This document shows, piece after piece, positions 48,284 to 56,975 of a DNA stretch of 64,000 nt (position 1 is the first letter of the stretch; each line of letters opens with the position of its first letter). A program made the position numbers and the translations under genes. Source of the DNA: Diploscapter coronatus (taxonomy: Eukaryota > Nematoda > Chromadorea > Rhabditida > Rhabditidae); contig OZ038423.1 of NCBI GenBank assembly GCA_964036155.1, positions 50,545,249-50,609,248 of the forward strand, given 5' to 3'. The notes below the pieces were generated by a model. The model did not search any database, was not told where the DNA came from, and was given only the letters and a program-made list of their open reading frames with translations.

Positions 48284-49487
48284 CCGAAATTCGAAACGGG
48301 CCAAACAGCTCTAATCCGCTATTTTGATCATTTGGCACCATTCCTGAATATGCAAATCAAGTCCATAGGAAGTGCCAGACAGTCAAATCTATGTCAGCGA
48401 GCAGAAGGCGATCGTTTTCGAACAATACGCCCTCATTTAGATGATCAAACTTCTCCATATTCTAGGTAAAGCTACCCACGTAAATGCTGAAAATAACAAA
48501 CTTACGGGTTTCCGAATAAAAATATGTCCCCTGGCGAAACGTGATTTTCCGCACTCGTTTAGTGGAGTCAAAATATTTTGACAGTGTAGAGAGAACTAAT
48601 TTACATAACTACGTGACAGAAATCATACCGTAGTTCTTTGATAGCCAATGATTTCTAGCTAACTGATCAAAGAGCTCGAAAAAGTATCAACAAAGTCCAA
48701 CTTTACTTTGTTCAAGTTTCATAGATAAAAAGAAAATGTCAAATTTCTAACTTCTAAATTTCAGATAGGAAACAAAATTTCATAAAACTGAAAAAGCTCA
48801 CTTCTCTATCGTCTGATGAAGGATTTTTAGGAAGAAAATCAATATGGGTAAAAGATCGAACCTAGCAAAAATGGCATAATTGCCAATTCAACGAAAAGAG
48901 GAATCTGAATTTTACTAACACGAAACTTCAATTGCACGAGTGCACTATTACAGAATTCACCCGACACGTTATTCTTTTCAAGGAAAAATTTATGGATGAA
49001 GTTCGGCTTCATTGTTTGACTTTCCATTTTGATAAGCCAGAAAATAACATTTTTATCAGATGAGTTACCTCTACTATATGTTTAGTAAGCATTTTCAAGG
49101 GAGGCCGATTTTCAATTTAAATTTTACTTTTAATTTCAGCTTCTCAGGTAAACTACCCAAATCGACCACGCTGCTTTTGAGCGGATTGCAAGTTGCATTG
49201 CAACTAATTCTAAACGGACCCTTGCGTTTATTCGATTTTAGTGTAAATTAAACATTCATCAACTGACGACATTTAAAACCGATAAATTTATTTGTGGGCG
49301 AAATATTATAACAAATAAGAATAAAATAATAGAATTATAGTTTAAGACTTTATGTCTACGACTGAACTCGATTCATTGTGGACTGTCCCACACTCGAGAC
49401 TTGGACTAATGGTTGCGGTGAAATTTGTTTTTTTCTTCTAAACAGAATTATCATTTCATAATACAATTCTCAAGAAACGTTCATTTC

Positions 49488-51804
49488 TCACCGAATGCAA
49501 AGTAGATTGGTTATAGCTTTTCTCCTGGCAGGGCTAGAGATTATAAATGAGAGTGGTATCGTTATCGACCACAAATATGCATCGATCAATTTTATAGCAT
49601 TATAATACAATGCTGCATTAATTATAATGTCTTCGTCCTCAGAACCACTTTCGAAAGGTGTAAAGTTAGGCAATAAATGTTCATATTTAAATAAAATGCT
49701 GGTTAATAATAGAGATAAAATCTAAATAATACATATTTTTGTATACCGTAAAAACCTTTAGTTGAAACCCCCCTAAAATAGACACTTTCCACAAAATACC
49801 AGAGCCACACATTACCCGACTCAAATAATCTAAAGAAGTGGTTTATATAATGTTCTTTGGGATATGTGGGGTATTTTTTTACTTTTGATCATAAGTTTCT
49901 ACAATCACAAGATGACGAGATATGACCGATTGAAAATTGGGAATTTTCCCAAAATAGGGGTTGAAACTAAAAAGCTATGAGGTTTCAATTAGAGGCTTTA
50001 TGGAAGCTTTTCACAAAGAATGACAAAATATTACATGCTGACAAGCAAATGGCATCATCTGATATAGAATTCGTCGATTGTCTGATCCATAATTTCGGCT
50101 TGATAATTCTGCGAGGCTTTGAAGTTTACGATAAAATGCAAAATATGCCAATGTCGAAAGAAGTGCACATATATCGATGGTCATACCAACTAGCTAATAA
50201 GAAATTTGATAGCTAATTAACTTACGATATATTATTCACTAACCTGCATATGTGCCGTATATGAATAACTTTTAAAATCGATAATCTCGCAACTCACTGC
50301 TGCTTGAATAGCTGAAATAACGCCGCTGAAGATCAAAACAACCAATATGGTTTTGTGCAGGTAATTTCTAAATTTTTGATTAAAATGGAATGTTATTCGT
50401 GCATCCTGAATAAAATGAGCTACATTTTGAGTTTCACTAGAAAGGTTGTTTTTACTATCCCTTCCAGGGGTGGGCCGGAATTCTAGTTCCGGTTTCGAAA
50501 ATGTTCAAATTTCATTCCGGCCTACCCCTGATCCCTTCCTAGTCATATAGCTCTATTTCAAGCCGATGCTTCACATTGAAACCTACTTGGTCAGAATTCC
50601 TGTAAGTGTTTCATTTCCATACAGCAGTGCATATCTTTGTACAACTAAGAATATATTTAATAATGGTAATGAGTAGCAAATAAATGGTATCAATACAAAT
50701 AAAGAAATTTTAAACACGGTATAAGTAATCACCAGCCCAATACCAAAGTACTCCGAAATAATTATATTTCCTAAAATTAAATATGTGTATATAAATTACC
50801 CAACTTAATCGTTTTAGAGGAGTTTCTATCGCTCGAATCTATATAGAATGATGAAGTATATTAATACTTGGCACTTTTAAAATAACTCAGTCTTATTGTT
50901 AAGAACATGTAAGAAAGAAATTAAGAACTCTTAGCAAAAAGATAATTTGTAATACGTGATGTACTTACCGTTTGAGTTTATACTTGAAGATACTGATTCC
51001 CATATGATGTAAAAAAACATAACAATCAAGACAACAAGTATCAGATATGAAAATGTATGAAACTTGATTATTATCGGATAATATGGTGCCTGAAATTAAT
51101 CATTTAAAAATAGTCGAATTATTATTAAGTAAATGTGAATTAAGAAAAAGGTAGGAAATTTTAGATCCTTTTTGTCATTTATTTTGAACGGCGTGATGAA
51201 AGACGTTTAGTTTTTCTTATTTTTTCCGTACCATTTCTTAATATCTTATTTAATTCTTCTATTCAATAACCGCTTTAAACAGGTACATGTGTTACAACGA
51301 TTTTTGATAACATTTCCAGATCTCACATTTAGATGGCACGCATTGCTAGGAAAATATTGCAGAAGTTAAAGACTAATTTTATCATCGAAAAAGAAGTTTC
51401 CTCTAGATAAAATAGCTTCAAATTAATGGTTAATGTCAATTTAATATTTACTGACTGTCATAAACAAATTTTACTATAAAAATAAAATGGCCTATCTCTC
51501 GTTTTTCATCAGTAATGCGAAAGGAATATGCCATTAAAATCTGTAATATTAGAGGAGGTATTCCAAAACATAAAAGCATGACAAGACCAATTTCTGCTGT
51601 TTGCTGAACTTTATAGTCAGCTGAAACGTTTTGTTAGACTTTGCAATTTTGACGATTTGGAATTGTCACAACGACACAACGTGAAAATGACGCAACGCTT
51701 TCTTGAAAATTTTGCGACAATTCCAGAACCTCGTAATTTTTTAGTAAAATCACAAATAATTTTAAAATTTTAATAATATGATCACCTTCAGTAGTAGTTT
51801 CCAT
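49488..51804 (-). CDS. Nematode 7TM chemoreceptor-like protein
   Basis: Seven exons splice in frame to about 335 residues, the usual length for nematode chemoreceptors. It starts METTTE at 51804. Hydrophobic segments: IGLVMLLCFGIPPLILQILM; TFSYLILVVLIVMFFYIIWE; FKISLFVLIPFICYSLPLLN, followed by IFLVVQRYALLYG; TILVVLIFSGVISAIQAAVS; MTIDICALLSTLAYFAFYRK; CQHILSLLLTSILFKYEHLL; and IDAYLWSITIPLSFIISSPA, then RRKAITNLLCIR-stop. The YRKLQSLAE loop and the SSPARR tail are typical of these receptors. The sixth segment is only completed by splicing from 50037 across a 300-base intron containing a MITE. Such receptors usually sit in sensory neuron cilia. I cannot assign a subfamily; the layout recalls the Sra superfamily. 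The frame is intact, so I do not call it a pseudogene. Confidence 0.7.
49755..49975. mobile_element. MITE inside the last chemoreceptor intron
   Basis: The left end CCTTTAGTTGAAACCCCCC (49755-49773) and the right end GGGGTTGAAACTAAAAAGC (49957-49975) form inverted termini of roughly 20 bases with a few mismatches. The element is about 220 bases, lacks coding capacity, and is contained within the intron between the sixth and seventh exons. Target-site duplication was not clear by eye. Confidence 0.5.
50465..50530. repeat. 66-base hairpin in a chemoreceptor intron
   Basis: CAGGGGTGGGCCGGAA at the left and TTCCGGCCTACCCCTG at the right are inverted copies with one mismatch. They are unusually GC-rich for this spacer. 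It is probably a small mobile-element remnant. Confidence 0.5.
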
Positions 51805-53676
51805 ATTGATACTATTTGCTATAAACCGATATAAGAAGATTTACCAAAATTAATAACTTTCGCACGAGAAATTTCCTGAAATGAATGTAGGTTTAGATAA
51901 ATATATCTTGAAAATTAGGGTCTTGGAAGGCTATGTTGACAGGTCAAATTATGATTTTGCTAAATAAAATTAACCCTGATACGAGCATAACTTGAATTTT
52001 ATAATTCAAAAGAGTCTATTCATCTATCTTTTATAGTCGATGGAATTCAAAGGACAGATGGTTTTTAGTTTACTTATTATTTATGCATAGAAAAGAATCA
52101 TTTAGTTGAAAAAGACAGGTAAAGTATAAAGTTCACAAACTTCGCAAATCGACAGATGAAATTTCTCGATTAATGGTGTCTATTGTAATTAATCATTCTA
52201 ATATCAAGTCAAATCAAATATGCATTAATGATGACTTTAACCAAATTTAAATACCACCAATCTTAGCCTACTCAAGTATCAATGCCTGCAAAGTATTATC
52301 ACCTGCATTTGAAAGTTCCGATTGCTGAATTTAGTAAAATTGAAAGGTCTCATTAAATCGCCATTGCCCAATTAGCACATTTCGTAATTTTGATTTCACG
52401 ACAAACAGAGATCAAATTTAAAGATTTGTATGGAAAACTGTTTTGCAACCTTTCGAAAATTAGTCATCAACGAAATTTCTAGAAAAATTAATTTCTAAAA
52501 GTGTACAGGAATTCCACTCGAAAACACCCAGTATATTCTTGTAGAACTGAATGTGCTGCATATTTTAGAATAAAAAAATGATCGACAATAACCTGCTTGA
52601 AAGTCGCTATTTTCGAAAGTACGCAATGCACAACTTTTGATAGAAGCACCAGTTTGGAAGGCTATTTGGAAACCGCGAGATATAGGAGAAATAATATAGA
52701 ATTAGGGCAGGATATGGGATGATAAGCTTTCTTTTCCATACCATTTCTCAATGCCTCGTGGTTTCCAAATTGCCGTTTGGAAAAGTGTTTAATTCTTCCT
52801 AGAACTAGCTTGATTCAATGATGTATGGTTTAAACGGAACCCTTAGTTTCAAAAAATCACTTGCATCCTCTAAGTATAATGGAATGAATTTTAAAATGTA
52901 TACATTCTCTTGATCATGTTTGTTCGGAAGCGCTTTTGAGGAAAATATTCAATTATACTTTTAACATACTCGAGCAGAGATAAACGAGAATGAATGATCT
53001 GCCCATTTACAATATAAAATATTAGTAGGCATAGATACCTGATATAACGCTAATTTTGACAATTTTTTAAAGTCAAAATTTTCAGAAACTTTTTAATCTC
53101 CATAGCCGATTTGAGTAGTTTATCTGAGAATCTGATCCTGAAAGTAAAATTTGAAAATCGGCCTCCCTTGAAAATGCTTACTAAACATATAGTAGAGGTA
53201 ACTCATCTGATAAAGATGTCCTTTTCTGGCTTATCAAAATGGAAAGCCAAACAGTGAAGCTGGACTTTGTTGGTACTTTTTCGAGCTCTTTGATCAGTTA
53301 ACTAGAAATCATTGGCTATCAAAGAGCTACGGTATGATTTCTGTCACGTAGTTATGTAAATTAGTTCTCTCCACACTGTCAAAATATTTTGATTCCACTA
53401 AACGAGTGCGAAAAATCACGTTTCGCCAGGGGACATATTTTTATTCGGAAACCCGTAAGTTTGTTATTTTGAGCATTTACGTGGGTAGCTTTACCTAGAA
53501 TATGGAGAAGTTTGATCATCTAAATGAGGGCGTATTTTTCGGAGATGACCGTTTTCTGCTCACTGACATAGATTTGACTGTCTGGCACTTCCTATGGGCT
53601 TGATTTACATATTCAGGAATGGTGCCAAACGGTCAAAATAACGGATTAGAGGTGTTTGATTCGTCTCAAATTTCGG

Positions 53677-53683
53677 TATAAAA
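53677..53683 (+). promoter_or_regulatory. TATA box of the right secreted-protein gene
   Basis: TATAAAA 77 bases before the ATG at 53754, in the same sequence context as in the left arm. The surrounding promoter is similar but clearly not identical to the left copy. Confidence 0.6.
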
Positions 53684-53753
53684 GCAGACCGTTTTCCAAC
53701 TGAAACATCGACTCCCACAGTCACAATAAACCGAATCTTCTCCTTCCTTCAAA

Positions 53754-54376
53754 ATGAAATACTTCTTGGCCTTCATTGCCTGTGCAGCTGCAGTCGCTGT
53801 CTACTCTGCTCATGCGGTAATGTCCACAATTTGTAAAGATTATCTGAATTTCTAAATTTCAGCAGCCAATCGTTCCTGTTCCGACCGACAGTGTAGTCAC
53901 TACTCTGGAGAACATCATCGCCAAGCTTAAGGTAAAATATCATGGAAAAGTGAATGATAATGAAAATCTAGGCTCTGGTGAACAACCTGACGGGCACAAT
54001 AACCTCCAGCACGATCAACGAAGTCCTCAACGAAGTCAAGAGTCTATTGGCTATTGCTCCAACAGAGCAAATTGCTGGAATCCTCTCGTCTCTCATTAGT
54101 CAGGTTATAAGGAAATCGTAGGAAAACCATGAGTTTATTATTCGTTTTAGCTGACCCTGTTGGTCAGTTCTCTGCTCCAGAGCCTTCTTGGACCTTTGGG
54201 AAGCGGCCTCAGTTTGGTAATTATTTTCTAGATACCATCATTTTCATATCTGGAATTTGCAGTCTATCCTGACAAACCTGCTGAACGGAGTGATTGCCCA
54301 GCTCACGGCCATCCTCGCCCAACTCACCACGGATCTACCCGTTTCTCTCCCAGTCTCCGTCCCCCTACCTCTCTAA
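53754..54376 (+). CDS. Small secreted Leu/Ile-rich protein, right copy
   Basis: Five exons, 147 residues. The signal peptide MKYFLAFIACAAAVAVYSAHA is followed by QPIVPVPTDSVVTTLENII. The middle exon (VNNLTGTITSSTINEVLNEV) aligns with the left copy but with many replacements. LNGVIAQLTAILAQLTT is identical in both. The proline-rich tail is shorter (DLPVSLPVSVPLPL). One splice donor is shifted by a codon (CAG|GTTATA here, CAGATT|GTAAGG in the left arm). The reading frame, TATA box and poly(A) signal are intact, so both copies are probably active. Function is unknown. Sequence difference from its twin is far greater than that between the T-box copies. Confidence 0.85.
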
Positions 54377-54464
54377 ACCTTGCAACCGAGTTTCCAATCT
54401 CCGAAATGTTTGTAACTATCGATATGCAACAATTTATTTTGTAAATATTCAAACTCTTTTCGTA

Positions 54465-54470
54465 AATAAA
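54465..54470 (+). terminator. Poly(A) signal AATAAA of the right secreted-protein gene
   Basis: AATAAA about 90 bases after the stop at 54376, conserved in the left arm at 47444-47439. Confidence 0.5.
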
Positions 54471-55320
54471 TGATTCGCAGCATATAAACTTGCTCACAAA
54501 TTATCGAGTTTTCTGAAATTGAAACTTTCGGAATTTGATAAATGTTTTTCAGAAGCTCCAAATTGAACTTTCACGCGGCTCGATATTGGGAAAAGATAAG
54601 GCGTAACTTGATGAAGCTCAATAGTCATTCAGATGATTCAATAGAATAAATAGAGTAGCTTCTTCAGAACAAATCAACTTGACAATTTGTCGGGCACTTT
54701 TTATGATCGACCGATTGAATTCCCACAAAAGCAGAGGAAGGAGAGGAGAGAAGGATGAAAGAGATAAATGAGTTCCTCATTCCAGATGCTATCGCAAGGG
54801 AAATACAAGCAGAGTGATTGTACTGATGGGAAACAGAAACAGAAACTTATTGTCAACCAGACATTGAATTGAAACACCAATATTTGGTCTTCAACAGAAT
54901 ACTTTTCAATTTGTATTCTAATAAACAGTACCTAATGAAATCGCATAATATTTGGCAAGAAATAAGAAAAATACATTTCAGTTTTAGGGTTTATAGATGA
55001 TTGAAGTCCAGCATTATAAAAATACTTCGATGAAGAGCTGCTAAAAATTGGATGATAGTTATCCAAGAAAATGAAAGCTCTGAGACTGTTAAAAATCATC
55101 TTTAAAATGATCCTTATCAACCCACAGTAATTCTACTCTCGAAATATCCTCTCCCACTGCCCTGCTCTCTGCAGTCACCCACCAGATGTGATCATTCCCT
55201 TGCCGACAGCCATCTTCCTCCCTATTCCTTCTTCTCTTGCCCATCAAAACCCACTTCGAGAAGCAGTTTGCTTATTCCATCCCCATTCTCCACACATTCT
55301 CTGCACAGCTACAGTAATCC
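54471..55320. other. Right-arm intergenic DNA, T-box upstream region
   Basis: It matches the reverse complement of the left-arm interval 46598-47440 closely. An exception is a small extra segment just before the T-box start (CCATCCCCATTCTCCACACA, near 55278) that the left arm lacks. No coding exon is visible. Confidence 0.5.
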
Positions 55321-56549
55321 ATGCCCACTGATTTTTCTATCGAATCGATACTACGAACTGACAAGGAGGCTGGAAATGAGCAACAGGAACAGAAGCATAG
55401 ATTGGCGAGTAGCAGCTGGCAGGAAAAGGAAGGAATCAAATTGAGACTGGATGGAGCTGCTTTGTGGAGAAGATTCCATGCATTGGGCACGGAAATGATC
55501 GTCACCAAGAGTGGAAGGTAGTTTTATGGTTTAGGGATGAAGGCAGACTTGGAAGTAGGGTCGAAAAATTCGATCGGATCAGACTAAAGTTGCAAGTTTG
55601 CCTTGCACAATCTGATCTAAACTATCTTCCTCCAAATTTCAAGTCCTGGTTTTGATCACGAAACGTTGAAATAAAAATGTGTCTACTTCTACTTTTGATA
55701 ACTGTATCATCTCAAAAATTTAGACGGATGTTTCCAACCCTGGCTGTGTCAGTGGCAGATCTTTCGCCCTCTGCCAGCTACAGTTTGATGGTTGATTTGA
55801 ACCCTGTCGACAAGAAGAGATATCGATATTCATTCCATCAGAGCAAGTGGATAGCGACAGGACCAGGTTCGAAAGAATAATGGAAAATGGCGTTGTAAGA
55901 ATGAAAATGAGTAGGAGAAGCAGAGCTTCCTAGCCGAGTCTTCGTTCATCCGGATAGTCCTGCGAATGGACTGCATTGGATGCGATCGAGTGTTTCATTC
56001 GACAAAATCAAGCTCACCAACAATCAACTGGATCAGTCTGGCCATGTAAGCCCGATTTTTAAAATTTATCTAATCGATAGTAGGAGATATTTTCGAATCA
56101 TAAAAATCTCATATCAGCTTCTATTGGCATTATGAAAATTTATGTGAAATCTTAATGATTTTCAACATAAAATATTCACTTCATCACTTCCAAAATTATT
56201 CCCATTTAACCAAACCTCCTTCCAGATAATCGTAAACTCAATGCACCGATATCGACCCCGTATTCACGTATTGAAACACGACGAGCCAGGCAGCACGCAG
56301 GTTTTCGAATTTCCCGAAACGACATTCATAGCTGTTACTGCCTATCAAAATCATAGGGTATTTCTGCCTAATTCGATGACTGAGATCACCTTTACTTTAC
56401 AGATAACCTCTCTGAAGATCGAATCAAACCCGTTTGCCAAAGGTTTTCGAGAATGCGAGTTGGACGACCCCCGTCTACTTACTTTTCTTCTCCCCTTCTA
56501 TGGATTGTCATTGCCCCTGACAAATACTGCTCAATCAAGCAATAAATAA
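55321..56549 (+). CDS. T-box transcription factor, right copy (tbx-8/tbx-9 type)
   Basis: Exons 55321-55517, 55724-55866, 55915-56045, 56226-56357 and 56403-56549 give 249 residues with every phase matching. Domain content is the same as the left copy: eh1-like FSIESIL at residues 5-11, then a full T-box from about residue 38 to 225, then a very short C-terminus. Replacements against the left copy are Lys for Glu in exon 1 and two near the C-terminus (TNTAQSSNK against TNTTQSNNK). The DNA-binding domain looks unchanged. Head-away orientation with its twin places all regulatory DNA on the inner side of the palindrome. An AATAAA overlaps the last codons; no other clear poly(A) signal was found close by. 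Confidence 0.9.
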
Positions 56550-56563
56550 TGAAAATGTAATTT

Positions 56564-56969
56564 CGACAAAAGAAATATAAATGTATAGATAAAAATGAAC
56601 TCGGACCTACTTAGTCGAGTATGCATAGAAATGCCAGAAAGCCAGACCTAGGGAAGACGATCATTAGAAATTCTTTGCCACGTATCTCCAGTATATTTTC
56701 TTAAAAAATTTATCTTTCCAGTCTGTAATAAACCAACATGTTCACCAGTGCGACCTGGCGTCATAACTATGAATTCGCTCGTACGACCTACCCTCACTAG
56801 TTTATTTTCGCTTGACGAAAGTGCTCCCCTAGGTATTTCAGTTACAATTATCTCATCACTTTTGAATGTCTTCGAGGATTGTCTGTATCATATGCATTGA
56901 AATTAAATTATTATTTCACACTTTATTGAATACAATTCTATATGAAATCTGAGATTATTATAATCAAGC
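56564..56969. other. Intergenic DNA between T-box and Hsp70-kelch genes
   Basis: About 400 bases of AT-rich sequence between two convergent genes. No gene or repeat recognised. Confidence 0.4.
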
Positions 56970-56975
56970 TTTATT
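56970..56975 (-). terminator. Poly(A) signal of the Hsp70-kelch gene
   Basis: AATAAA on the minus strand lies directly after the stop codon (TAA at 56978-56976), implying a very short 3' UTR. Confidence 0.5.

Larger units (their letters stand above)
45352..49168. repeat. Left arm of a large imperfect palindrome
   Basis: Reverse-complement similarity to 53105-56563 is continuous apart from indels. The outer boundary is where ATTTTCATTATTTATTG matches CAATAAATAATGAAAAT at 56541-56557. The inner boundary is near CTCAGGTAAACTACCCAAATCG (49146-49167), matched by the complement of the sequence at 53105-53130. The arm contains a T-box gene and a secreted-protein gene, both read leftwards. About 290 bases (about 48713-49005) have no counterpart in the right arm. 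Confidence 0.9.
49169..53104. other. Spacer of the palindrome
   Basis: AT-rich 3.9 kb between the two arms, not itself inverted-repeated at large scale. It carries one 7TM chemoreceptor-like gene (49488-51804, minus), a MITE in that gene's last intron, and a small hairpin at 50465-50530. From about 51900 to 53100 I see only AT-rich sequence plus a weak inverted pair (TTTGGAAACCGCGAG near 52664 and CTCGTGGTTTCCAAA near 52756). Confidence 0.6.
53105..56563. repeat. Right arm of the large palindrome
   Basis: Reverse complement of 45352-49168 with scattered substitutions and indels. It contains the second secreted-protein gene and the second T-box gene, both read rightwards. The outer edge is at about 56563, where similarity stops just after the T-box stop codon. 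The arm is shorter than the left one, mainly because about 290 bases near its inner end are absent. Confidence 0.9.

Noticed and set aside
49488..51804. Chemoreceptor as a pseudogene
   Set aside because: The apparent stop after PFACQH disappears when the MITE-containing intron is removed, and all other exons join in phase.
45352..56563. Palindrome as a pure assembly artefact or mis-joined haplotypes
   Set aside because: The arms carry different indels, different secreted proteins and a 290-base segment in one arm only, so they are distinct sequences. A collapsed-haplotype origin is not fully excluded without reads.
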